Source: an uncultured Prevotellaceae bacterium
Lineage (GTDB): Bacteria; Bacteroidota; Bacteroidia; Bacteroidales; Muribaculaceae
Reading direction: 5' to 3'
Assembly (NCBI GenBank): GCA_946410125.1
Contig: CAMJZF010000011.1
Coordinates: 1-39,835 of the forward strand
DNA: 39,835 bases
Translations under genes and position numbers: made by a program
Shown here: positions 32,144-39,835 of the stretch, piece by piece
How positions within the stretch are numbered: position 1 is the first letter of the stretch
Layout of the letters: every line of letters starts with the position of its first letter
The notes under the pieces: generated by a model
What the model was told of the DNA's origin: nothing
Seen by the model: only the letters and a program-made list of their open reading frames with translations
The model's database searches: none

Positions 32144-32166
32144 ACGTTATGTTCGATGTTATTGTT

Positions 32167-33603
32167 TTATTTTTTGCGTTTGCTTGCGCTTTTTTTGCCG
32201 GCAACCTTTTTGCTTGAAGCTTTCTTGGCGCTTGACTTCTTGGCTGGTTGAGCCTTGACAGCTGTTTTCTTAGAGTCGGCAGGTTGAGCTTTAAGTGCTG
32301 TTTTCTTTGCTCCGGCAGGTGATGCTTTGCCTTCAGCTTTTGCCTTCTCATCAGTGTCAAGACCGATGGTCTCGATTTCAAAAATAAGAGTCTCAAAGGG
32401 CTTGATGTCCTTGCCGGCACCACGGGCACCATAGGCGAGGTCTTGTGGCAACACTGCAATCATCTTTGCTCCAGGGCTCATCATTAGCAGTGCTTCACGA
32501 AAACCGGGTACTACTTGGCTTGGAGCAAAGGTTATGGGCTGCTTGCTCTCGTCAAAGGTTTTTCCATCAACGTGAGTGCCTTTATACATGACCTTGATTT
32601 TGTCGTTAGCTTCAAATTTCTTGCCTTTTCCGGGAGTAATCATCTTGTAAACGAGGCCCGATTGTGTCTTGGTGTAAGAGGCATCGGTTGCCAGCAGGTT
32701 CTCGATGTATTTCTTTCCAAGACCCTTTTGGGCAAGTGCCTCAGGACTGTTCTCTTTGGCATAGGTCTGTGTTTCCTTGAAATAGGCGTTGGTCTTGGCG
32801 TTCAAGTCGTTGAAATCGTCAATTGTTGGCACCTTGGCATCGTTGAGAACTTCCTTAATGGCATTGTCAAAAATCTCCTTTTTGATGTTGAGGCCAAGCT
32901 GTTTCTTGATGTTTTGATGCAGGCCAATGAAGTCGTTGCCCAGCATGTGTCCGTCAACTAATGGCTTGTTGTTCTCGTCAATGCCGATGGCATTGTTGAA
33001 ACCTTCAAAGAGACGGGCAACCTGTGACTCGCTGCGTCCCTTCTTCTTGTTGGCCGATTGCAACTGCAGTCCAAAGAATCTTCCCATATTGCGGCTCAGT
33101 GAGTCGGTCTTGATGTTGATTAAGTCGGCTTGCGCAATTGCGGCGGCACTGTCTTTGTGCAATGCTGTCAGTCCCTCGATAAGGTGTCGTGCCTCAACGT
33201 TTATGGCTCTTGCCTCATCGTTGGTGCTCATGGTAACGGTGGTGTCGTTGTAGCGTTCGAGCAGAGCTTGGGTGTAGGCTTTGCGGTTCAGGACAATGCC
33301 TGAGCGATTTTTCATGTCCTGTGAAATCTTGTAGTATTCGTTGGCAAGGGCATTGCCTTCCTTGAAGTCTTCGTCTTGATTGTCGAGGTTAAGGGTCTCT
33401 TCAAATGCCTTGAGCAGGGTGGCTCTTGCCTCGGCAGTAGGATGGTTCATTGCTGCTTGGGTGGCATAGACCTTTGCCATCATTGCTGTGAGTGAGTCGG
33501 CCTTGTTGGCGCGGGTCTTTGTAATGGTTTCCAAGTCGGGTTCCTGAGCGCTAAGGCTCATGCTTAAAGCAGCAGCCAATAGGGCAAATATGATTTTTCT
33601 CAT
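32167..33603 (-). CDS. Exported FKBP-type prolyl isomerase with Lys/Ala-rich C-terminal tail
   Basis: 478 residues. A signal peptide (1 to about 20, FALLAAALSMSLSAQ) predicts export to the periplasm without a lipobox. A long helical N-terminal part of about 300 residues resembles the dimerisation region of FkpA/FklB-type isomerases. The FKBP domain is at about 310-412 (YKGTHVDGKTFDES, QVVPGFREALLMMSPGAK, LAYGARGAG). The last ~60 residues form a histone-like tail of Lys, Ala and Ser (SSAKKASSKKVAGKK), unusual for a periplasmic chaperone. It is the last of three tandem FKBP genes, 113 bp after the second, with its own terminator. Confidence 0.92.
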   Translation of the reverse strand: MRKIIFALLAAALSMSLSAQEPDLETITKTRANKADSLTAMMAKVYATQAAMNHPTAEARATLLKAFEETLNLDNQDEDFKEGNALANEYYKISQDMKNRSGIVLNRKAYTQALLERYNDTTVTMSTNDEARAINVEARHLIEGLTALHKDSAAAIAQADLINIKTDSLSRNMGRFFGLQLQSANKKKGRSESQVARLFEGFNNAIGIDENNKPLVDGHMLGNDFIGLHQNIKKQLGLNIKKEIFDNAIKEVLNDAKVPTIDDFNDLNAKTNAYFKETQTYAKENSPEALAQKGLGKKYIENLLATDASYTKTQSGLVYKMITPGKGKKFEANDKIKVMYKGTHVDGKTFDESKQPITFAPSQVVPGFREALLMMSPGAKMIAVLPQDLAYGARGAGKDIKPFETLIFEIETIGLDTDEKAKAEGKASPAGAKKTALKAQPADSKKTAVKAQPAKKSSAKKASSKKVAGKKSASKRKK

Positions 33604-33620
33604 AGTGTGTTATGTTGTGG

Positions 33621-33695
33621 AAAAAAGCAAAACGAGTGAACAAGTTTACAAGATTAGGTTTTTAGCTCTCTTGATGACTTGTTGACCCGTTTTGC
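33621..33695 (-). terminator. Long imperfect hairpin with oligo-T between two FKBP genes
   Basis: Nineteen-base arms at 33677-33695 and 33627-33645 pair at 17 positions around a 31-base loop; on the minus strand the second arm runs straight into six T (33626-33621). It lies in the 113-bp space between the lipoprotein FKBP gene and the exported FKBP gene, so it may terminate, or partly terminate, transcription between them. Confidence 0.6.
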
Positions 33696-33716
33696 TCGTT
33701 ATAATTTGGTTAATAA

Positions 33717-34646
33717 TTATTTAGCGGCTTTGGGCGCTGGGGCTGGACGACCGGGCATTTTACCTGGCATTGCAGGAGCCTTAACGGGCTCTTCCTTGTG
33801 CAGACCCTCGGCGGTAATCTCAAATTCGAGTGTCTCGTTAGGCAGAATGCCACCTTGTGGGTTTCCTTGCTCGCCGTAGGCAAGGCGGCCAGGGATAATG
33901 GCAATGATTTTAGAACCTGGATTCATCATTGTAAGAACCTCGGTGAAGCCGGGAACAACTTGCTTGAGGTTGAAGGGGGTTGGCTTGCCCTTTGAGCTGT
34001 CAAACTCCTTGCCGTCGATGTGGCGGCCAACGTAAATAACGTCTACAGTAGCACTGTCGTTGAAGTTCTCGCCGGTACCTTGCTTGAGAATCTTGTAGGC
34101 GATGCCCGAAGCAGTTTTCTTGAAGCCTTTGTCTTTCTTCATTTTCTCCTCGATGTACTTATGACCCTTCTTGTCGTTTTCGGCACCCTTAACTTTGGCT
34201 ACACGCTGCATGAGGCCCATCAGGTTGGCTTGCATTCCCTGGAGCTTATCCATGTCAACGCTGTCTTTGCTCTTGAAAGCTTTCTTGAACTCATTGAGGA
34301 ATGCACGGCGGTCAACAGTGATGCCTTGGGCTTCGGCTTGAGCGATGCCGGGATAAATCATTTGAAGGGCGATGGCAAGACCGTTAAGGTAGCTTTTGCT
34401 CTTCTTGGTGGTGTCGCACTTGAGGACGGCCTCAATACCGCGCATGAGCTCGGCCTGGTCTATTTCCTCGGCAAAGTTGGGGTTTTGAGACAATTGCCCT
34501 TTAAGGCTGTTGCCAATGAGCTTGCCAAGTTCGGTAGCTATTGAATCTTCGGTCTTAGAAGCCTTGTTGCTTGCACCATTGCTGTTGCAGCTAATCATAG
34601 CACCCATCAACAGGGCTGCCATGAGCAATGAAAATAACTTTTTCAT
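33717..34646 (-). CDS. FKBP-type prolyl isomerase, probable lipoprotein
   Basis: 309 residues. The N-terminus MKKLFSLLMAALLMGAMISC is a lipoprotein-type signal peptide with C20 as the likely lipidated residue (near-canonical lipobox MISC), followed by a short Asn/Ser/Gly linker. A helical FKBP_N-like region (about 35-180) precedes the FKBP domain (about 195-285: VIYVGRHIDGKEFDSS, QVVPGFTEVLTMMNPGSK, LAYGEQGNPQGGILP). A Pro/Ala-rich tail follows. Predicted to work as a periplasm-facing or surface lipoprotein foldase. It starts 26 bp downstream of the third FKBP gene, in the same direction. Confidence 0.93.
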   Translation of the reverse strand: MKKLFSLLMAALLMGAMISCNSNGASNKASKTEDSIATELGKLIGNSLKGQLSQNPNFAEEIDQAELMRGIEAVLKCDTTKKSKSYLNGLAIALQMIYPGIAQAEAQGITVDRRAFLNEFKKAFKSKDSVDMDKLQGMQANLMGLMQRVAKVKGAENDKKGHKYIEEKMKKDKGFKKTASGIAYKILKQGTGENFNDSATVDVIYVGRHIDGKEFDSSKGKPTPFNLKQVVPGFTEVLTMMNPGSKIIAIIPGRLAYGEQGNPQGGILPNETLEFEITAEGLHKEEPVKAPAMPGKMPGRPAPAPKAAK

Positions 34647-34672
34647 AATGTCGTTTTTCGTGTTTTAATTAT

Positions 34673-35272
34673 TTATTTTGATTTGTCGTTTTTGTTCACT
34701 TTGATGAGTTGCACGTCAAAGATGAGTGTGCTGTTGGGTTGGATGGGGCCGGTGCCATGAGGTCCGTAGGCAAGATTTGATGGAATGAAAAGTCGCCAAG
34801 CGGCACCCTCACTCATCAGTTGCAAACCCTCGACCCAACCGGGAATAACTTGGCCAACGGCAAAGGTGGCTGGCTCGCCGCGCTCTACCGAGCTGTCAAA
34901 TACTGTCCCGTCGATAAGGCGACCGGTGTAATGAACTGTCACAGCATCGTTGGGGCCGGGTTTCACGCCATTTCCTTCCTTGAGGATGAGGTATTGAAGA
35001 CCGCTCTCGGTAACTTTTACGCCCTCTTGCTGAGCGTTCTGCTCAAGGAACTTCTTGCCAAGTTCCTCGTTCATGGCTCCGGCATTGGCTTCGAGCTCGG
35101 TAAAGAAATCTTGTACTACTTTCTTGGCCTCATCATAGGTCATTTTCTTCTCTTTGTCTTCATAGACGGCACGCAGGGCATCGGCAAAGTCATCGGCATT
35201 GATGCTCTTGATGCCTGAGCCCTTAAAGTTCTGGGCCATACTCAAGCCCAGTGCATAGCTTAATTTATCCAT
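34673..35272 (-). CDS. FKBP-type prolyl isomerase without signal peptide (FklB-like)
   Basis: 199 residues. The N-terminal FKBP_N dimerisation segment starts at residue 1 (MDKLSYALGLSMAQNFKGS), with no signal peptide, so the protein is predicted cytoplasmic. The FKBP domain (about 103-193) has VHYTGRLIDGTVFDSS, QVIPGWVEGLQLMSEG and LAYGPHGTGPIQPNSTLIF. Length and order match E. coli FklB. It is the first gene of the FKBP cluster, with a promoter element about 40 bp upstream. Confidence 0.94.
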   Translation of the reverse strand: MDKLSYALGLSMAQNFKGSGIKSINADDFADALRAVYEDKEKKMTYDEAKKVVQDFFTELEANAGAMNEELGKKFLEQNAQQEGVKVTESGLQYLILKEGNGVKPGPNDAVTVHYTGRLIDGTVFDSSVERGEPATFAVGQVIPGWVEGLQLMSEGAAWRLFIPSNLAYGPHGTGPIQPNSTLIFDVQLIKVNKNDKSK

Positions 35273-35308
35273 TAAAATATTTGTTTATAGTTCTTTTATT
35301 TCAAACTG

Positions 35309-35316
35309 CAAAGGTA
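35309..35316 (-). promoter_or_regulatory. Candidate promoter (-7 element) of the FKBP cluster
   Basis: TACCTTTG on the minus strand, an exact TAnnTTTG match followed by the common context GCAG. Transcription would begin about 30 bp before the ATG at 35272. The -33 element is not clear. Confidence 0.5.
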
Positions 35317-35477
35317 ACGACATTTGCGCTTATAATTATCATTTTTTAGATAAAAATTCTTAATTAATTCATGTCATTATAAGGTTGGTAGCTCAAACGC
35401 ACAATATATTGAGGTGCTTTCAACATGGTTTACTTTAGTCAACTGCGTTGCCGTTGCATGATAACTAAACGGTCCTC

Positions 35478-35510
35478 TTTGTGATTTGAGGCTTAAAATA
35501 AATATATTTT
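35478..35510 (+). promoter_or_regulatory. Weak candidate promoter of the BspA-like gene
   Basis: TTTG (35478-35481), 21-bp spacer, TATATTTT (35503-35510), one base off TAnnTTTG. It would leave a leader of about 55 nt before the ATG at 35571. Confidence 0.3.
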
Positions 35511-35570
35511 CAGGCAATGAATAATTATTGTTCCATTTTCACGTTATATATATTATAAAATAAATAATCA

Positions 35571-38500
35571 ATGAGACATATCTTTCACAAGCACATTATG
35601 GTGCTTTTTTCAATAATGTTGCTGGTCATGGGCAATGTGCCTGCAATGGCCTATGATTTTGTCCATAATGGCATCTATTATAACCTAATCCCATCTGCTC
35701 CAGGCGAGGTGGAAGTAACGTTCTCGTCAAGCACCGGCAACAGCTATAATGGCGCTGTGACGATTCCGGCACAGGTCATCAACAATGGCGAGGCCTATAG
35801 TGTTACAGCTGTTGGCGACAATGCCTTCGCTGGTTGCGCTGGGCTCACCTCGGTGACGATAGGCGACAATGTTACTGCAATTGGCAAGAAAGCGTTCTTT
35901 AACTGCAGTAGCCTCACGACCATGAATGTCACCGCTGCTGTTGCCAGCATTGGCGACTATGCTTTTGCCGGATGCTCGGCCTTGGTGTCGGTATCGATGA
36001 ACAACGACGACCCCCTTGAGATTGGAAATGGAGCGTTCATGGAATGCACCGCGCTCAATAATGTTAAGTGGGAATCTTATGAATGCCTCGATGGTAAGGG
36101 CGGGCTGACAACTCTTGGCACCAATGCCTTTGCCCGTTGTTCTTCACTTGCAGGGATTATGCTCCCCGGCAACTTGAGGTTTTTAGGAACTACAGTATTC
36201 AGCCAGTGTCCTAACCTGACAAGTATTACTGTGATGAACGAAAAACCATTGACGCTAACCGGCGACCACTTTGACCTCAATGCTTCGCAAGTAACAATCT
36301 ATGTTCCCTCATCGGGAGTGCAGGGCGTCTCAGCTGGATTGTACAATAATGCTAACGGATGGAAAATTTACAATATCTCGGAACTTCCTTACACCTTCAT
36401 CGACAACAACGGCTACACCTACCTGAAGTCGTCGCCGGGTGAAGTTGCACTCTCAGGCCGCATCTCTATGGCCGACAATGTGGTGGTGAGGTCTTCAATC
36501 AAGGACTATAATGGGGAGCTGTATAATGTTTCCTCTATCGCCGACGGAGCTTTCAAGGGCTCTTCAATCAAGAGCTTCGACTCAAGCAAGTCTCTTAAGC
36601 TAAGAACCATTGGCACCGAGAGCTTTGCCAATTGCTTGCAGCTGACGCATGTGGCAATGAATGAAGGGCTTATTGCTATTGGCAACAAAGCTTTTTTGGG
36701 ATGTGAGGCTCTTACATCAATTCAAGTGCCATCAACAGTGCAAACCATCCCCTATAAGGCTTTTTATCTGTGCACAGCATTGAGCGATGTGAATCTGGTG
36801 ATGGGAGTTGCCAACATCGGCACCTACGCTTTTGGCTATTGCATCAGCCTCACCTCAATTAACCTGCCCAAGTCGCTGAGGTTGGTGGAAAACGGTGCTT
36901 TTTTAGGCTGCAAGTTCCTCACCCAGGTAAATGTGGAAAGCGGATGCATTTGCTATACCTCGATTGATGGCGTTTTATATGAACTTAAATATGGCGCGGA
37001 ATTTCCTAAAGCCGAGCGCGACAAGCCCAATAAGCTGGTTCTGTATCCACGCGGCAAGGCTGGTACAAGTTACTTCATTCCCTGTGGCGTGACGTCAATC
37101 GAAGACAATGCCATCGAGAAGGTTATGCATCTCAAGTCGTTGGCTATTCCTAACACGGTTGAGTATTTCGGCAACAGCTGTTTTAACGAAACCAATCTTG
37201 AAACAATTAATTACCGCACCAGCAATCCGGTGACGGTCACTACCAACGCTCTCAATGCCTCGCTCAAGGCAGGTGCCGTGCTGCAGGTGCCAGTAGGCTC
37301 AATCAACGTCTTTAGGAACAGTGACTCTTGGAAGGATTTTGACAACATTGTGGAGCGATACGACGTTTATCAGAACGACGAGTTTGTCTACGACTGGAAC
37401 TCCCGTCAGCAAGTAAGCCTAATCGATATCAAGCCCGCCGCGGTCGATGCCGCAGGCAAGCTCACGGTGCCTAACTCAATCACCTTGAACGGTTACAGCT
37501 ATTATGTTTCTGAAATCGTCAATACTGCTACTTCACAAGTGGCACAACAGGTGAAGAACCTGGAACTTAACACCGACAGCCTCGCCGTTATCGACACAAG
37601 CAACGACTTGAATCCTCTTGCTGTCATGACCTCGTTGCAGAATATCTCAATCTCCGGCAAGAACCCTTATTTCAAGGTTGATGACGGCATTCTTTTTAAC
37701 AAAAGAGGTAATCTGCTGTATTACTATCTGCATTCCAAGAGCAATACTCAGGTAGTAATACCTAATACGGTTGACTCGATAATGACTATGGCTTTTGCCA
37801 ATAATGTCAAGTTTAATAAGGTTGTGTTTCACGACCGACTGCGATATTTGGGAGTGGGTGCCTTTGAGAATTGCACTTCATTGATTGAGGCAAGCAACGC
37901 TACTGCTCTCTTCAGCATCGACAGGAAGGCTTTTGCCGGATGCTCGGCCCTTAAGTATTTCTATGGAGGTGAAGGGCTTGAGTCGGTAGGCAATGAGGCT
38001 TTCCTTAATTGCAGCAGTCTCAGGTATTTCCCCTTTGGGCACGGATTGCTCAAGAAAATTGACAATTATGCCTTCAAGGGATGTGAAAAACTGCAGGTTA
38101 TCGTAATGAGTCCTGTCTTGCACACGCTGGGCGATGGCGTCTTTGAGGATTGCTCGACATTGGCCAATGTATTCTTCAATTCCTCGGTATCTAATTTTGG
38201 GCAGCAGGTATTCAAGGGCTGTTCGGCTCTTAATGCGCTGTGGCTCTGCAATACCACTCCTCCGGCGGTGGGCACAGGCTTCTTTGAACCTGGAAGAATC
38301 GGTGAAATACGTCTGTATGTGCCGGTCGAAGCAGCCAATCTCTATAAAACCACAGCCCCTTGGAGCAGCGCCAAGCAAGTCAGCAAGAGTGCGCTCGTCA
38401 AGAGTGGCGCCGATGTGAACAATGATGGCTATATTACTTCGGCCGACGTAACAATGGTATATGATTTCCTTATGGGCAACAGCAGCAGCCAGATTGTGGG

Positions 38501-38888
38501 AAGCCACGATGTTAACGACGACGGTGTTGTAACTTCGGCCGACATTACCATGATTTATGATTTCCTGCTCGGACGTGCCGATTTTGTGGGCTCTTACAAC
38601 TTTGTGCAAATGCCTTATCACAACACTATTAGCCATTACGTGTCAATCAACGGGCAGCATCAGGTGGTGATAGCCGTCGACAACGGTAATGGCGGACAAA
38701 ATGTCAATACCGGGCTGCAGGGCATTATCGACAACTATAGCGTTGCACACATCGATGCCGGAACAACTAACGGCACGCCTCACCTTGAAATCGTGCCCAC
38801 GGCTGTCGGCTACTGCACGCTCGTGCCCATTCTATATGCCGGTGGGGTGTTCTATTATCATCCCTATCCGCTCATTGTCATCGACTGA
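35571..38888 (+). CDS. BspA-like leucine-rich-repeat surface protein with dockerin-like domain
   Basis: 1105 residues. A signal peptide (about 1-28, ending PAMA) is followed by two long blocks of BspA-type (LRR_5) repeats, recognisable by recurring units such as VGDNAFAGCAGLTSVTI, IGNKAFLGCEALTSIQV and VGNEAFLNCSSL. BspA proteins of oral and gut Bacteroidota act in adhesion to host matrix or other bacteria. At about 947-1005 two calcium-loop repeats (DVNNDGYITSADVTMVYDFL and DVNDDGVVTSADITMIYDFL) form a type I dockerin-like pair. A final ~100 residues are Gly/Asn/Val-rich beta-type sequence of unknown family. I see no obvious type IX secretion domain or lipobox, so anchoring is unclear. Monocistronic. 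Confidence 0.93.
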   Translation: MRHIFHKHIMVLFSIMLLVMGNVPAMAYDFVHNGIYYNLIPSAPGEVEVTFSSSTGNSYNGAVTIPAQVINNGEAYSVTAVGDNAFAGCAGLTSVTIGDNVTAIGKKAFFNCSSLTTMNVTAAVASIGDYAFAGCSALVSVSMNNDDPLEIGNGAFMECTALNNVKWESYECLDGKGGLTTLGTNAFARCSSLAGIMLPGNLRFLGTTVFSQCPNLTSITVMNEKPLTLTGDHFDLNASQVTIYVPSSGVQGVSAGLYNNANGWKIYNISELPYTFIDNNGYTYLKSSPGEVALSGRISMADNVVVRSSIKDYNGELYNVSSIADGAFKGSSIKSFDSSKSLKLRTIGTESFANCLQLTHVAMNEGLIAIGNKAFLGCEALTSIQVPSTVQTIPYKAFYLCTALSDVNLVMGVANIGTYAFGYCISLTSINLPKSLRLVENGAFLGCKFLTQVNVESGCICYTSIDGVLYELKYGAEFPKAERDKPNKLVLYPRGKAGTSYFIPCGVTSIEDNAIEKVMHLKSLAIPNTVEYFGNSCFNETNLETINYRTSNPVTVTTNALNASLKAGAVLQVPVGSINVFRNSDSWKDFDNIVERYDVYQNDEFVYDWNSRQQVSLIDIKPAAVDAAGKLTVPNSITLNGYSYYVSEIVNTATSQVAQQVKNLELNTDSLAVIDTSNDLNPLAVMTSLQNISISGKNPYFKVDDGILFNKRGNLLYYYLHSKSNTQVVIPNTVDSIMTMAFANNVKFNKVVFHDRLRYLGVGAFENCTSLIEASNATALFSIDRKAFAGCSALKYFYGGEGLESVGNEAFLNCSSLRYFPFGHGLLKKIDNYAFKGCEKLQVIVMSPVLHTLGDGVFEDCSTLANVFFNSSVSNFGQQVFKGCSALNALWLCNTTPPAVGTGFFEPGRIGEIRLYVPVEAANLYKTTAPWSSAKQVSKSALVKSGADVNNDGYITSADVTMVYDFLMGNSSSQIVGSHDVNDDGVVTSADITMIYDFLLGRADFVGSYNFVQMPYHNTISHYVSINGQHQVVIAVDNGNGGQNVNTGLQGIIDNYSVAHIDAGTTNGTPHLEIVPTAVGYCTLVPILYAGGVFYYHPYPLIVID

Positions 38889-38924
38889 TGGAAGTCGCTT
38901 TGTCAATCGTTTGTTCTTGACTAA

Positions 38925-38943
38925 AAATCCAATAATGGGATTT
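38925..38943 (+). terminator. Weak candidate terminator after the BspA-like gene
   Basis: AAATCC and GGATTT pair over 6 bp around a 7-base loop, followed by AGATTTTG. It lies only a few bases before the eno promoter, so the space is tight and the assignment tentative. Confidence 0.35.
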
Positions 38944-38947
38944 AGAT

Positions 38948-39835
<888 letters not shown>

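Larger units (their letters stand above)
31553..32166. other. 614-bp intergenic region between pepP and the FKBP genes
   Basis: No credible protein gene. In order it holds the pepP promoter (31603-31634), a complete small-RNA unit on the minus strand (terminator 31676-31707, transcript to about 31823, promoter 31829-31860), an AT-rich stretch, a zone of degenerate 8-bp words with a G/C-rich palindrome (about 31995-32092), and the FKBP terminator (32111-32143). A 70-codon minus-strand open frame at 31901-32113 has no features of a real protein. Confidence 0.7.
35273..35570. other. 298-bp divergent intergenic region between the FKBP and BspA-like genes
   Basis: No coding frame of note. It carries the candidate FKBP promoter element (35309-35316, minus) and a weaker candidate promoter for the BspA-like gene (35478-35510, plus). 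Otherwise it is AT-rich without visible repeats. Confidence 0.65.

Overview
The window looks like chromosomal DNA from a Bacteroidales bacterium (a gut Bacteroidota; Muribaculaceae or Prevotellaceae would fit, but the sequence alone does not settle the family). Reasons: the 13-gene division and cell-wall (dcw) order typical of the phylum, no obvious Shine-Dalgarno sequences, several promoters of the Bacteroidota form TTTG-N19-21-TAnnTTTG, a BspA-like leucine-rich surface protein, and a MurE with the DNPR motif for meso-diaminopimelate. I see no phage, insertion sequence, CRISPR, rRNA or tRNA.

Layout. 0.1-16.9 kb (minus strand): one long dcw run read as rsmH, ftsL, ftsI, murE, mraY, murD, ftsW, murG, murC, ftsQ, ftsA, ftsZ, then serS, closed by a strong terminator. 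It makes the lipid-linked peptidoglycan precursor and the divisome; mraZ, murF and ddl are not here. 17.2-25.0 kb (minus): topA; a membrane protein translationally coupled to pdxB; a THUMP-type RNA methyltransferase with a long basic repetitive tail; and a probable pheT-cupin-yebC unit (pheT reaches 27.5 kb). 28.0-30.0 kb (plus): two tandem genes sharing a cysteine-rich N-terminal domain, one ending in a TonB-like domain, followed by a small radical SAM gene. 30.2-35.3 kb (minus): an Xaa-Pro aminopeptidase, a candidate ~150-nt small RNA with its own promoter and terminator, and three tandem FKBP-type prolyl isomerases predicted for three different compartments. 35.6-39.8 kb (plus): a 1105-residue BspA-like protein with a dockerin-like pair of calcium loops, then enolase, cut by the window end.

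Most worth a second look: (1) the candidate small RNA at about 31.68-31.82 kb; (2) the cysteine-domain pair plus radical SAM gene at 28-30 kb; (3) short tandem arrays, mostly of exact 7-bp period, that overlap the stop codons of four genes between 19.8 and 25.1 kb. All functional statements come from reading motifs; no database search or folding program was run.
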